Part shown: positions 5,514-14,714 of the stretch, in pieces
How the letters are laid out: the number at the start of each line of letters is the position of its first letter
Position numbering within the stretch: the stretch's first letter is position 1
Assembly (NCBI GenBank): GCA_002789815.1
Contig: PFTZ01000087.1
Coordinates: 1 to 20,559, forward strand
Source of the DNA: Candidatus Berkelbacteria bacterium CG_4_9_14_3_um_filter_39_23
Lineage (GTDB): Bacteria; Patescibacteriota; UBA1384; GWA2-35-9; CG2-30-39-44
DNA: 20,559 nt
Direction: 5' to 3'
Position numbers and translations under genes: made by a program
The notes under the pieces: generated by a model
Database searches by the model: none
The model's input: only the letters and a program-made list of their open reading frames with translations
What the model was told of the DNA's origin: nothing

Positions 5514-8012
5514 ATGCTCATAGCTATCATTATCGCATTATTAGTTCTGTCTGCTTCGTATATTATTTTTCGTATTGTAATAAGCCACCAAAAAGCCGTA
5601 GCCAAAGAAAAGCGAATTTTAAATACAGTTGTTTTTAAAGTGCTAGTTCCGCGCGAATCCTCTCGGCGCGAAGACACTACCAATGAACGCGAGCCACAAG
5701 ACTTTCGCGAGGCGCTTGGACCGGCTGATCAATTTTTTGCTTCGCTTTCGTCGCAGCTAAACAGGGATTTTAGACGCAAGATTACTGGCGACGAGGATTA
5801 TTTCACTTTTGAGATTGTAAGCCAAAAAAACGAAATCAATTTTTACATTGCTTGCTCTAAAAATTTAATGACAATGCTTGAGTATCAAGTCCAATCTTTT
5901 TATCCTAACGCTCAGCTAGAGCGAATAATTGGACATAATATCTTTGAGTCAGGGCAGGGGAGTGTGTCTGGTGCTGAAATGACGCTTACTCGCCGATTTA
6001 TTTTTCCCATCAAAACATATCGCCAGCTAGACAGCGACCCGCTTAACAATATCACCAACACAATGAGCAAGCTGGGCGAAAACTCTTCGGCTTCAGTGCA
6101 AATAATTGTCAAACCAATTTCCAATGCTTGGCGCGCGGCTCCGACCAGCGCTGCCAAACAAGTGATGGAAGGCAAGACTAATTATATGTATGGCAGGTGG
6201 AAAGCGCGCGCTGCCAACAGCATCGCCCAAGGCATTACCGACACTTTGTCGCAAAGCTCTAAATTAAAAAACCCCAACAACCCGAATTTTGATAGCCAAG
6301 GCAACAAAGATCTCCGTCAAACTCCGGCTCAGGAAGAGTTGATGCGCGCGTTTTCAGAAAAATCATCCAAGCCGGGTTTTCAAGTTTTGGTTAGAATTGT
6401 GGCAGTTTCGTCAGATGAAAAAAATGCCCAGCTTGTGCGCGATAATATCATCAGCGCGTTTGGTCAATACAATGTGCCTAATTTAAATAGTTTTAAAGTT
6501 AAAAGCGAGAGAGAGGGGACTGCAATAATCAAAGATTATATTTTGCGCAATATGAGCTGGGGTGTGATATTTAATTCAGAAGAAGTTGCATCGCTATGGC
6601 ATTTGCCCAACCGTTACACCACTACGCCCAATATCCGCTGGATGCAGTCGCGCAATTTACCTCCGCCACTCAACTTGCCAGAAGAAGGCGTGGTGATTGG
6701 AAAAAGTTTTTATCGGGGAGAAGAAAAAACAGTGCGTTTTAATAAAGACGATCGCCGCCGTCATATGTTTATGATTGGAAAAACTGGCGTGGGTAAAACT
6801 ACTCTGTTTGAAAATATGTTGTTGGACGATATCAGCCGAGGCAATGGGGTGTGTTTTATTGATCCACTCGGCGACGCGATTGAAACAATGCTGAAAAAAA
6901 TTCCAGCTGAAAGGGTAAAAGATGTAATTTTGTTTGACCCGTCAGACACGCAGTATCCTATGGGACTCAATCTTTTAGATTGGAAACGACCAGAAGAAAA
7001 AGATTTTTTAATTGCTGAATGGCTGGAGATTTTTTACAAATTATTTGATCCTGGCAGAACCGGTATCGTCGGTCCGCAGTTTGAACATTGGGGTAGAAAT
7101 GCCGCGCTTTCAGTGATGAGTTTGCCTGAGGGCGGGACACTCATCGATATTCCACGGATGGTGACTGATGATGAGTTTCGCGAAAAAGTTTTAAAATATG
7201 TTAAAGATCCAATGGTGACAGCTTTTTGGGAAAAGCAACTAGCCAAAACCGCTGATTTTCACAAGTCGGAAATGTATAATTATTTTATTTCAAAATTCGG
7301 ACGGTTTATGACCAACGAGCTGATGCGTAATATCATTGGGCAAACCAAAAGCGCGATTGATTTTCGGCGGGTGATGGACGAGGGCAAGATATTGTTGATA
7401 AATTTGTCCAAAGGCAAAATAGGGGAGATGAATTCGTATCTCCTTGGAATGGTGATTATTTCAAAATTGCAGGCTGCGGCTTTTTCGCGAGCTGATACTC
7501 CTGAGGCAGAGAGGCGCGATTTTTATCTGTATGTTGATGAATTCCAAAATTTTACCACAGATTCGTTTGCCACGATTTTATCCGAAGCCAGAAAATATCG
7601 CTTGAGTTTAAATATCACCAATCAATACATTGCTCAACTGACAGAAAAAATTCGCGACGCGGTAATCGGCAACGCTGGCACAATGATCGCTTACCGCATC
7701 GGCGCGTCTGACGCTGAATTTATGGCAAAGGAATTTCCCGGGGTGACGATTGACGATTTGGTTAATTTGGATCGCTTTCATATGTATATCAAATTGCTTG
7801 TTGGGCTTACGCCGTCCAAACCATTTTCAATGATTGGAATTAAAAATGAAGCCGTAGAAAACAAAGCAGTGGCAGAGGCGATAAGACAAAATTGTCGGGT
7901 GACATTAGCCAAGCCTCGGGCAGTGATTGAAAAGGAGATTGTCAGTCGTGGAAGCGAGGTAGTAAAAACAGCGCCCGCGCCTGAGCCAATAGCAGGGTTA
8001 AGGCAGAGCTGA
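5514..8012 (+). CDS. membrane-anchored VirD4/TraG-like AAA+ ATPase, copy 1
   Basis: A P-loop ATPase of the type IV secretion coupling-protein / HerA-FtsK superfamily. One N-terminal transmembrane helix (residues ~2-24) is followed by a ~380-residue region containing FPIKTYRQLDSDPL and IIVKPISNAW, also found in the paralogue at 8576. The Walker A motif is GKTGVGKT (residues 422-429). The Walker B motif is FYLYVDEFQNF with D675-E676, followed by EARKYRLSLNITNQYIAQL, the typical sensor-like motif of this group. Family members are hexameric motors moving DNA or protein at the membrane; here the substrate is unknown. No other conjugation or secretion genes (relaxase, VirB subunits) are visible. 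The AGAGGG before the ATG is unusually close (one base), but the paralogue starts at the same point relative to the membrane helix, supporting this start. Confidence 0.85.
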   Translation: MLIAIIIALLVLSASYIIFRIVISHQKAVAKEKRILNTVVFKVLVPRESSRREDTTNEREPQDFREALGPADQFFASLSSQLNRDFRRKITGDEDYFTFEIVSQKNEINFYIACSKNLMTMLEYQVQSFYPNAQLERIIGHNIFESGQGSVSGAEMTLTRRFIFPIKTYRQLDSDPLNNITNTMSKLGENSSASVQIIVKPISNAWRAAPTSAAKQVMEGKTNYMYGRWKARAANSIAQGITDTLSQSSKLKNPNNPNFDSQGNKDLRQTPAQEELMRAFSEKSSKPGFQVLVRIVAVSSDEKNAQLVRDNIISAFGQYNVPNLNSFKVKSEREGTAIIKDYILRNMSWGVIFNSEEVASLWHLPNRYTTTPNIRWMQSRNLPPPLNLPEEGVVIGKSFYRGEEKTVRFNKDDRRRHMFMIGKTGVGKTTLFENMLLDDISRGNGVCFIDPLGDAIETMLKKIPAERVKDVILFDPSDTQYPMGLNLLDWKRPEEKDFLIAEWLEIFYKLFDPGRTGIVGPQFEHWGRNAALSVMSLPEGGTLIDIPRMVTDDEFREKVLKYVKDPMVTAFWEKQLAKTADFHKSEMYNYFISKFGRFMTNELMRNIIGQTKSAIDFRRVMDEGKILLINLSKGKIGEMNSYLLGMVIISKLQAAAFSRADTPEAERRDFYLYVDEFQNFTTDSFATILSEARKYRLSLNITNQYIAQLTEKIRDAVIGNAGTMIAYRIGASDAEFMAKEFPGVTIDDLVNLDRFHMYIKLLVGLTPSKPFSMIGIKNEAVENKAVAEAIRQNCRVTLAKPRAVIEKEIVSRGSEVVKTAPAPEPIAGLRQS

Positions 8013-8065
8013 AAAAAAGATGTAAGAATATAGATTTAAGATTTTAAAATAAATTAAAATAATTT

Positions 8066-8572
8066 ATGGAAAAAAAGGATACCAAGGAAGAGTTAAATTT
8101 TGAACGAATTTTTAGCCAAATAGACAACGCGTGCAGTGCGCTTCTTTGCCTAAAAAAAGAATTATTTGATTATTGGTGGAAGGAAAATGGTTGTGATATC
8201 TCCAAAAGTAGAAGCAAAAATATTGAAGGCGAATTTGACGGCAAGTGCTTAATGACAGGGGACCGGCGGTATCCAGTGCCGGAAAATTATTTGTCAAAAA
8301 GTAAATTAGTGGTAGGGGACAAGTTAAAATTGACGATTGAAAAAGACGGACATTTTAATTACAAGCAAATTGGTCCGGTTGAACGAAAAAAAATGGTTGG
8401 TAAATTACAAGAAATCAACAAGCAGTATTTTGCGCAAGTAAAAAAAAGACTATACGAAATACCAAGGGCGGCTGTTACATATTTAAAAGCTAAACCAGGC
8501 GATTATGTGACGATTATGGCGCCTGAGGGCAAGTTGTCGCGGTTTGCCGCGCTTGTCAATATAATTAAATAA
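8066..8572 (+). CDS. conserved hypothetical protein between the two ATPases, 168 aa
   Basis: Soluble and basic, without a signal peptide. The N-terminal part (1-50) is helical with two Cys (CSALLC). The middle carries the most distinctive motif, KCLMTGDRRYPVPENY (about 72-87), followed by SKSKLVVGDKLKLTI and YKQIGPVERKKMVGKL, which suggests a small beta-rich domain. The C-terminal part ends in a beta-like segment (PGDYVTIMAPEGKLSRFAALVNII). I have an impression of similar proteins in other candidate-phyla genomes but cannot name a function. It lies 53 bases after the first ATPase and 3 bases before the second, so tight co-expression is likely. A TAAAAT box (8055-8060) just before the ATG lacks a credible -35. 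Confidence 0.75.
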   Translation: MEKKDTKEELNFERIFSQIDNACSALLCLKKELFDYWWKENGCDISKSRSKNIEGEFDGKCLMTGDRRYPVPENYLSKSKLVVGDKLKLTIEKDGHFNYKQIGPVERKKMVGKLQEINKQYFAQVKKRLYEIPRAAVTYLKAKPGDYVTIMAPEGKLSRFAALVNIIK

Positions 8573-8575
8573 AAA

Positions 8576-11314
8576 ATGCTAATTGGAATTTTAACAGCGA
8601 TATTATTAGTAGCGATTATTTTGGCGATTTATTTAATTGTTTCTTTAAGTCGTGACAAGCAAAACATTGGTGAACAAGAGAAACAAGAAGGAACACTGCT
8701 TGAAATTCTAGTGCCAAGAAATAATGAAAAAGGACCGCTACAAGCAGAAAATATGTTTGCAGCACTTCATGGGATATTAGATCAAAGCAAGTCCGAGCAG
8801 GACCATATTAGTTTTGAAATTAATTCCAAAGATAAATATATTTTATTTTATTGTTGGGCGCCTAATCATTTAAAAGATTTTGTTGAAGGACAAATTTACG
8901 CGCAATACCCGACAGTTGAGATTAAAGAAGCTTCAGAAGATATTTCGTTGAATGTACCAAGTGATATGATTGCGATCGGCACAACGCTTGAATTAAATAA
9001 AAATGAAGTATTTCCGATCAAAACTTTTTTAAATTTTGAAGTTGATCCTCTGTCTTCTATCACTGGCGTTTTATCAAAAGTTAATGGTCGTCAACAAATT
9101 TGGATTCAAGTAATGATTAAGCCTGTCTCTGACGAGTGGCAACAAAAAGGCATCAAATACGTGAATGCGATTAGAAATGGTGAAAGCACAGAAAAGCTCA
9201 GTTTAAGCCAAAAAGTAATATCAGGCGCTTACGATTTAACCAAGGAAGTAATCAAATCAGCTACCACCATCACCCCCTCAGAGACAAAAAACGATGGCGC
9301 GGGAGAGATCAGATTATCTGGTCCAGAAGAAGCTGGTCTAGCTGGAATCGAACAAAAAGTGACTAAGCTTGGTTATGAAACAAAAATTCGCATTGTGGCA
9401 GTCGCGGAAGACGAGCAAACTGCGCGGACAAAATTACAAGGAGTGGTAAGCGCGTTTAAACAATTTAATGCTACTAATATCAATGGTTTTTCAATCAAGG
9501 AAGTTTTAATGCAAGACGATATTGTTTATAAATATCGAAATAGAGCTTTTTCAAAGCCGGGTTATATTTTAAATATTGAAGAAATTGCTTCTATTTTTCA
9601 CCTTCCTCATGTGAGTGTTGAAACCCCCTCTATTGCTTGGGCAGGGTCAAAAAAGGGCGAGCCACCGTCAAATTTACCGGTTGAAGGCTCGGTTGACGAA
9701 GTTGATTTGACAATGTTCGGGCAAACAAATTTTAGAAATTATCAGCAGAAATTTGGAATTAAAACTAGCGATCGTAGGTTGCATTTTTATGCTATCGGGA
9801 AAACGGGTACTGGAAAATCAACAATGCTTGAAAATATGATTATTGATGATATTTTAGAGGGGAGGGGAGTGGCGGTGGTTGATCCGCATGGTGATTTAAT
9901 CGAGCATGTGTTGGATTTTATACCCGAAAAAAGAATTCAAGATGTGGTTTATTTTGCGCCAGCTGACAGAGAGTTTCCAATTGGTTTTAATATCCTGGAG
10001 ACAGTGGATGAAGATTTAAGGGGAATTGTTGCTTCAGGCGTGGTTGGTATATTTAAAAAGATATTTGGCGAATCATGGGGACCCCGATTGGAATATATTT
10101 TACGCAACGCAGTATTATCTCTTCTTGATTACCCAGAGGCAACAATGTTAGGAATCACTAAAGTTTTGGTTGATAAAGTTTATCGCAAGAAAGTTGTTGA
10201 TAATGTTAAAGATCCGGTAATTAAGGATTTTTGGGTCAATGAATTTGAACAATATGATAATAAATTTCGCACCGAAGCTGTTGCTCCGATTCAGAATAAA
10301 GTTGGTCAATTTTTGTCTAGCTCAACAATCAGAAACATAGTTGGTCAGCCGAAATCAACGATTGATTTGAGCGAGATTATGGACAATAAACGGATTTTAT
10401 TAGTTGATTTAGCGGTAGGAAAAGTGGGGGAAGATGTGTCAGCGCTTTTAGGCGCGATGATGATTACCAAGATTCAATTGTCAGCTATGCAACGAGCCAA
10501 TATTCCAGAGGAGCAAAGGCAAGATTTTTATTTATATGTTGACGAATTTCAAAATTTTGCTACCGAATCTTTTGCCACAATTTTATCTGAAGCGCGAAAA
10601 TACCGATTAAGTTTAATTATGACTAACCAGTATATTGCGCAAATGCCGGAAGTAGTGCGCGACGCGGTGTTTGGCAATATCGGGACACTGACTAGCTTTC
10701 GCGTAGGGGCAACTGACGCTGCTTTTTTGGTCAAAGAGTTTGAGCCAGTTTTTGACGCCAACGATTTAGTTAATTTGGACAACTATCATATTTATACTAA
10801 AATGGCAATCAATGGCGTGACTAGTAATGCTTTTTCAGCTAAAACTTTAGTGCCAAAAACTGAACGTTTTCCGCACAGAAACGATATTGTTAAATATTCG
10901 CACGATCATTATTCTAAAAGCAGAAACGAGGTGGAAAGCAAAATGATTGAGTGGCAAAATAGTTTGACAATTGAGGGAGTTGGGGAACACAAAAAAGAAA
11001 CGCAAGTCGGGCAGGAGAGGGCGGAAAAAATTAAAGAACTGGGGTATAAAAAAATTAAAAGTTTAACTGGCAAGTCGTGGTATATAAAGGAATCTCAAAA
11101 TTTAAAACCTAAAAACCAAAATATTAAAATAAATATTGCCACACAAGTGAACGAGAGAACTAAGGAAGAGGGGAGGCAGGATAAAATAGAAGGTATAAGC
11201 ACAATTCAAAGCAGGGGAGAGGAAAGCAATGTATATTATAGCGAAAAAAAATCAGACAAACCGCAAATCAAAGAAGACGCGGACGCGCTAGAGAAGTTGG
11301 AGGAAGCTAGTTAA
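8576..11314 (+). CDS. membrane-anchored VirD4/TraG-like AAA+ ATPase, copy 2
   Basis: Paralogue of the ATPase at 5514 with the same architecture. A transmembrane helix spans residues ~3-25, and the long N-terminal region contains FPIKTFLNFEVDPL and VMIKPVSDEW. Walker A is GKTGTGKS (residues 408-415), and Walker B FYLYVDEFQNF has D656-E657, then EARKYRLSLIMTNQYIAQM. The match around the Walker B is nearly residue for residue. The C-terminal ~130 residues are specific to this copy: charged, low in complexity, and including a segment (ESQNLKPKNQNIKI) translated from a repeat-like A/T-rich stretch. The start lies three bases after the preceding gene, without its own Shine-Dalgarno, implying coupling. 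The two copies could form a mixed hexamer or act in opposite directions; that is speculative. A 14-bp palindrome overlaps the stop. Confidence 0.87.
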   Translation: MLIGILTAILLVAIILAIYLIVSLSRDKQNIGEQEKQEGTLLEILVPRNNEKGPLQAENMFAALHGILDQSKSEQDHISFEINSKDKYILFYCWAPNHLKDFVEGQIYAQYPTVEIKEASEDISLNVPSDMIAIGTTLELNKNEVFPIKTFLNFEVDPLSSITGVLSKVNGRQQIWIQVMIKPVSDEWQQKGIKYVNAIRNGESTEKLSLSQKVISGAYDLTKEVIKSATTITPSETKNDGAGEIRLSGPEEAGLAGIEQKVTKLGYETKIRIVAVAEDEQTARTKLQGVVSAFKQFNATNINGFSIKEVLMQDDIVYKYRNRAFSKPGYILNIEEIASIFHLPHVSVETPSIAWAGSKKGEPPSNLPVEGSVDEVDLTMFGQTNFRNYQQKFGIKTSDRRLHFYAIGKTGTGKSTMLENMIIDDILEGRGVAVVDPHGDLIEHVLDFIPEKRIQDVVYFAPADREFPIGFNILETVDEDLRGIVASGVVGIFKKIFGESWGPRLEYILRNAVLSLLDYPEATMLGITKVLVDKVYRKKVVDNVKDPVIKDFWVNEFEQYDNKFRTEAVAPIQNKVGQFLSSSTIRNIVGQPKSTIDLSEIMDNKRILLVDLAVGKVGEDVSALLGAMMITKIQLSAMQRANIPEEQRQDFYLYVDEFQNFATESFATILSEARKYRLSLIMTNQYIAQMPEVVRDAVFGNIGTLTSFRVGATDAAFLVKEFEPVFDANDLVNLDNYHIYTKMAINGVTSNAFSAKTLVPKTERFPHRNDIVKYSHDHYSKSRNEVESKMIEWQNSLTIEGVGEHKKETQVGQERAEKIKELGYKKIKSLTGKSWYIKESQNLKPKNQNIKINIATQVNERTKEEGRQDKIEGISTIQSRGEESNVYYSEKKSDKPQIKEDADALEKLEEAS
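11091..11140 (+). repeat. low-complexity repeat-like segment in the ATPase tail
   Basis: A/T-rich run with units such as CTCAAAATTTAAAACC and AAAACCAAAATATT, similar to those in tgt and near the DUF6580 start. It is translated in frame as an Asn/Lys/Gln-rich stretch. Confidence 0.4.
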
Positions 11315-11723
11315 TTCTATAGAATTGAATACTCTAAACATTAGAAAATTGATGCCACTTGGTTTTTAAATAAAATGCTCTAATTGTGAACCCGTTACAA
11401 ACCTGTTATTTTTTGGGGGAGTGGTGTTTTGGCGGGGGAGTAGATGAACAAAACAAAAATTAATAATAAAAGCTAAAAAGTGGATCAGCCAGCAGGAGAG
11501 GCAGAAGAGGCGCAATATATGTTTATTATAAATTATTATAAATTTATATGGAATACAAAAATATCAAAAATAAACTATTTATGAAGCACAAAAATTGAGT
11601 CAAGTATTAAAGTTATTAAAGTCGCACAATGTAGCTTTTACGACATTATTTATATGAAAAGAATAAAATAAAATTAATATCACACTAATATCACGATGTA
11701 TATGTGATTATAACAACCATTGG
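11315..11723. other. 409-bp gene-free region between convergent genes
   Basis: No ORF of interest and no convincing terminator for either flanking gene. It holds several short duplications: GGGGGAGT twice (11415-11422 and 11434-11441), ATTATAA units near 11523-11542, ATTAAAGT units near 11610, and AATATCAC units near 11680. The 14-bp palindrome AATTCTATAGAATT (11313-11326) overlaps the stop codon of the ATPase gene. It may be the debris of a lost gene; nothing in it is identifiable. Confidence 0.5.
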
Positions 11724-12113
11724 CTAGCTCTGTTGTATCGCTGATTTCTCGCTGATTTCCTGCTCAGCTCTCTTTTTCCCTAATGTTTTTGCCAATACCC
11801 AATATCTCATCGTGCCAATGTTGGAGAAAATTCTGAGCGTAAATACAATAATTACTGCTAAGTATAAATCCAAGCTCAATTTATCGCCAAGATATGTGAT
11901 AGCAACAGCGAGTATCATATTGGTTAAAAGCCCGGATAAAAAAATCGTATGATTATATTTATGTTGTAGATCTGCGCGCATAGCGCCAAAAACCGAGTCT
12001 AAGATACCCAAGATTCCGATCGCTGTGTAGCGGGTAAATTCCACTGGAATTTCGTATGGCATCCATACGCCAGCGCCAATGCCGATCAATAGTCCGACTA
12101 AAGCAAACCACAT
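11724..12113 (-). CDS. sbp: small basic membrane protein, Sbp/DUF1290 family
   Basis: The sequence matches the small basic protein family (DUF1290) of Gram-positive and related bacteria, whose genes often lie in cell-division clusters; the biochemical role is not established. Four hydrophobic helices are visible: FALVGLLIGIGAGVWM at the N-terminus, YTAIGILGILDSVFGAM, IFLSGLLTNMILAVAITYLG, and LYLAVIIVFTLRIFSNIG. Family hallmarks are IPVEFTRYTAIGILGILDS, the HTIFLSGLLTN block, and LRIFSNIGTMR. A longer frame starts at 12134, but a strong Shine-Dalgarno (GGGAGG) lies just before the ATG at 12113, and family members start at the MW of that codon, so the short start is chosen. The length is 129 aa. 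Confidence 0.85.
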   Translation of the reverse strand: MWFALVGLLIGIGAGVWMPYEIPVEFTRYTAIGILGILDSVFGAMRADLQHKYNHTIFLSGLLTNMILAVAITYLGDKLSLDLYLAVIIVFTLRIFSNIGTMRYWVLAKTLGKKRAEQEISEKSAIQQS

Positions 12114-12390
12114 ATTCCTCCCTTCGGTCGTCAAATTAAAAATTTAAAATCAAAGTCTTAAAATGACAATCCAAAATTTAATTATTTATTAAGTTTATAA
12201 ATTTACCTAAATGCCGTTAGGCAAGATCTGCGAAATTTGTGCTATCTGTGTATCAGTGAATAAATTTTAACAGGTTAAAAGGCTTAAAATTGCGTTCTCT
12301 GACATTTTTATATTATAGTTGATATTTAACCCACATACAAATCAATTTTTATATTGATATTTTAAAAACTGGAAATTATTATGTGTGATT
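12114..12390. other. gene-free A/T-rich region between secF and sbp
   Basis: No ORF. It contains an A/T-rich repeat-like run (12130-12184), a small TGCC-GTTA-GGCA hairpin (12212-12223), and one copy of a TCTGYG/TTTGTG-type dispersed motif (12225-12262). No clear promoter or terminator was recognised. Confidence 0.5.
12225..12262 (+). repeat. dispersed TCTGTG-type motif, copy A
   Basis: Contains GATCTGCGAAATTTGTG and CTATCTGTGTATC, similar to copies at 17541-17565 (other strand) and 18472-18510. All three lie at gene ends or between genes. Confidence 0.4.
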
Positions 12391-13278
12391 TTATTTTCCT
12401 TTATGCCAATAAATAAGTAGTGGAGTGGCAATAAAAATTGACGAATATGTTCCAGTAATCATGCCAACTAAAAGAGCTAAAATAAATGGTTGTAAAGTCT
12501 GACCGCCAAGAACTAGCATAGCAAGGAGCACAAGTATTATAGTCAGCGATGTATTAAGTGAACGCGCGATTGTTTGTACAATGCTATAATTTGCTACTTC
12601 TTCTAATTTTAAATGCGAGACAGGCGAGTCAGAACGAAAATTTTCCCTGATTCGATCAAACACAACAATCGTATCATGCACGCTAAAGCCCAAGATTGTA
12701 AGCATAGCGGTGATGAAAAGCGAGTCGATTTCGTAGCCAAGAAAATGTCCAAAAATTGCAAACGCGCCCAACACAACAAGTAAATCATGCGCCAACGCGA
12801 CAATCGCAGCTAAACCGAATTTCCATGGAGATAAAAATTTTGGCAAACGATAAAATGCGATCGCAATATAAAAAATTAGCGCGGTTGTAGCCAGGCTAAT
12901 AGCTAAAATTGATTTTTTACGCAAATCATTTGAAACCGTTGGTCCCACACTTTCAAATCTTTTCTCTATGGTCTCCCCTACTTTGCCAAGCGACTTGATG
13001 GTTTGATTTTTCTTTTCTTCACTGATTTCTTTTGTTTTTAAAATCCAGCCCCTCTCCCCTATTTGGTATATGTTAAGGTTTGGTAAATCCTCGTCAATAA
13101 GTGTATCCTTAATTTCGTTGATGCTAGTTTGTTTGTTAATGTCCACTTCGATCAAGCTTCCGCCAGCAAAATCAATTCCTGGTTTTAATTTAAAAACAAA
13201 AAGGCAAGCCAAACCGATAGATATGACAATCCATGAAATGACCAAATACCATTTTTTTTTCTTGCCTAAAAAATTCAT
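12391..13278 (-). CDS. secF: protein translocase subunit SecF
   Basis: SecF partners SecD in the membrane to pull secreted proteins across using the ion gradient. The sequence shows a first membrane helix (about 12-30), the SecF signature GIDFAGGSLIEV (about 34-45), a short periplasmic domain ending in ESVGPTVSNDLRKKS, and a five-helix RND-type bundle with FSVHDTIVVFDRIREN and RSLNTSLTIILVLLAMLVLGG. At 295 aa it is a normal length. Its gene follows secD by 58 bases on the same strand, an operon order usual for separate SecD and SecF genes. A short AAGG lies eight bases before the ATG as a weak ribosome binding site. Confidence 0.95.
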   Translation of the reverse strand: MNFLGKKKKWYLVISWIVISIGLACLFVFKLKPGIDFAGGSLIEVDINKQTSINEIKDTLIDEDLPNLNIYQIGERGWILKTKEISEEKKNQTIKSLGKVGETIEKRFESVGPTVSNDLRKKSILAISLATTALIFYIAIAFYRLPKFLSPWKFGLAAIVALAHDLLVVLGAFAIFGHFLGYEIDSLFITAMLTILGFSVHDTIVVFDRIRENFRSDSPVSHLKLEEVANYSIVQTIARSLNTSLTIILVLLAMLVLGGQTLQPFILALLVGMITGTYSSIFIATPLLIYWHKGK

Positions 13279-13336
13279 AAGTATAACCTTAGCAACAATC
13301 TAAAATTTAAAATTATTTTATATTATATTTTTTAAT

Positions 13337-14629
13337 CTATTTTGTTTTTCGTTCCCTTAAAATTAAAAACATTAATGTTCGGGAAACTGTGATGGCGGAA
13401 AACATTGAAATTAAAATTCCGATAAGTAGCGTAATCGCAAATCCGCGCACAATCCCCGACCCCAGCCAAATCAATATTAAAGCGGTAATGACCGATGCCA
13501 TATTTGAATCGCGAATCGAAAGCCACGCGCGCGAAAATCCAGTATCTATCGCCTCGCGCAATGATTTTCCTTTTAGTTTTTCCTCTTTTAATCGTTCAAA
13601 AATTAAGATGTTGGCATCAACTGCCGCGCCAATGGATAAAATAAAACCAGCGATCCCTGCGAGTGTTAACGTAACAGGAATTAGCTTGAATACAGCCAAA
13701 TTTAATAATGTATAGATAGTGAGGGCGATGCTGGCGATTACGCCCAACATTTTATAATACAAAATTATAAATAACATAACAAGCCCCATACCAACAAAAC
13801 CAGCGATAAGGCTTTTTTCAATTGATGCTTTGCCGAGCGTCGCGCCAATGTTTCTTTGTGATACAATTTTCAGTGGCACTGGCAGTGCGCCAGAATTTAG
13901 TTGCAAAGCAAGCTGTTTGGCTTCTTTTAGGGTGTATTCGCCGGTGATTACTGCGTCGCCGGTTCTGATAACATCTTGGACGGTTGGGCTGGAAATTAAA
14001 GAATCATCCAGCACCATCGCCACTGGTTTTTGTAAATTTCGCTCGGTGATTTGTTCGAATAATTTAGCCCCGTCGCTATTAAATTTCAACGAAACTTGAG
14101 GCTTGTTAAACGCGCTGGTAGCGTTTTGCGAGCTAGTAAATGTTACATCCGCGCTAACTAAATGTTCTCCGCCGAGCGTTGTTTTTTTCCAGCCTGGCTG
14201 AAATCCGTCTCCGCCTCCACTGCTTTGGTCGTCTAGCGGTTCTTGGAATTCAAGCTTGGCGGTTTTACCGATGATGTTAATTGCCTCTTGCGAATCTTGC
14301 ACGCCAGGGAGTTCAATGATAATTCCTTTTTTATCGCCAAACGAAACTTTAGTGATAGTTGGTTCTGACACGCCCAATGAATTGACTCTTTTTTCTATGA
14401 CATTTATCGCGCCAGAAAGCGCGGTTTCCTGATTTTTTTCTTCGGTGCCAGAAAAATCCGCTTCGTATTCTAAATGTGTTCCCCCCTTAAGGTCAAGCCC
14501 TTGCACCACATCAAGTTTTTTATTGATTAGCCAGAATTTTAAATTCGGTCCGCCCGGCATATCAACGATCACTGTGAGCGCGACGATGACTAAGATCAAT
14601 AAAAATTTAAAAAATAGTTGTTTTTTCAC
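13337..14629 (-). CDS. secD: protein translocase subunit SecD
   Basis: SecD works with SecF in late steps of Sec-dependent protein export. It begins with a membrane helix (about 6-25), then the SecD signature VQGLDLKGGTHLEYE (about 42-56). A periplasmic region with the P1-type motif VEKRVNSLGVSEPTI and IIELPGVQD follows. The C-terminal bundle (about 260-425) carries ILSIGAAVDANILIFERLKEE and GFSRAWLSIRDSN. At 430 aa it is compact compared with the ~615 aa of E. coli, mainly because the periplasmic part is reduced, as in many Gram-positives and Patescibacteria. The start codon is GTG at 14629, immediately before KKQLFFKFLL; no good Shine-Dalgarno is present, and a TAAGAT box lies just upstream. 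Confidence 0.95.
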   Translation of the reverse strand: MKKQLFFKFLLILVIVALTVIVDMPGGPNLKFWLINKKLDVVQGLDLKGGTHLEYEADFSGTEEKNQETALSGAINVIEKRVNSLGVSEPTITKVSFGDKKGIIIELPGVQDSQEAINIIGKTAKLEFQEPLDDQSSGGGDGFQPGWKKTTLGGEHLVSADVTFTSSQNATSAFNKPQVSLKFNSDGAKLFEQITERNLQKPVAMVLDDSLISSPTVQDVIRTGDAVITGEYTLKEAKQLALQLNSGALPVPLKIVSQRNIGATLGKASIEKSLIAGFVGMGLVMLFIILYYKMLGVIASIALTIYTLLNLAVFKLIPVTLTLAGIAGFILSIGAAVDANILIFERLKEEKLKGKSLREAIDTGFSRAWLSIRDSNMASVITALILIWLGSGIVRGFAITLLIGILISMFSAITVSRTLMFLILRERKTK

Positions 14630-14656
14630 AAGCTTATCTTAACAAATTTTTGTGTA

Positions 14657-14691
14657 TAAAAAAAGAGGGGCGCTTGTTAAAGGCGTCCCTC
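14657..14691 (-). terminator. intrinsic terminator of the GC-rich 303-aa gene
   Basis: On the - strand GAGGG-A-CGC pairs with GCG-C-CCCTC, followed by seven T residues. It ends the transcript from 15677 and isolates that gene from secD. Confidence 0.85.
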
Positions 14692-14714
14692 GATGAATAG
14701 GCGTGGTTGGCTGG

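Noticed and set aside
5514..11314. A conjugative or integrative element
   Set aside because: Apart from the two ATPases there is no relaxase, mating-pair gene, integrase, flanking repeat or tRNA. Base composition matches the surrounding chromosome.
11315..11723. CRISPR array or attachment site in the repeat-bearing gap
   Set aside because: The duplications are 7-8 bp, irregularly spaced and few. There is no repeat-spacer structure, and no integrase gene in the window.
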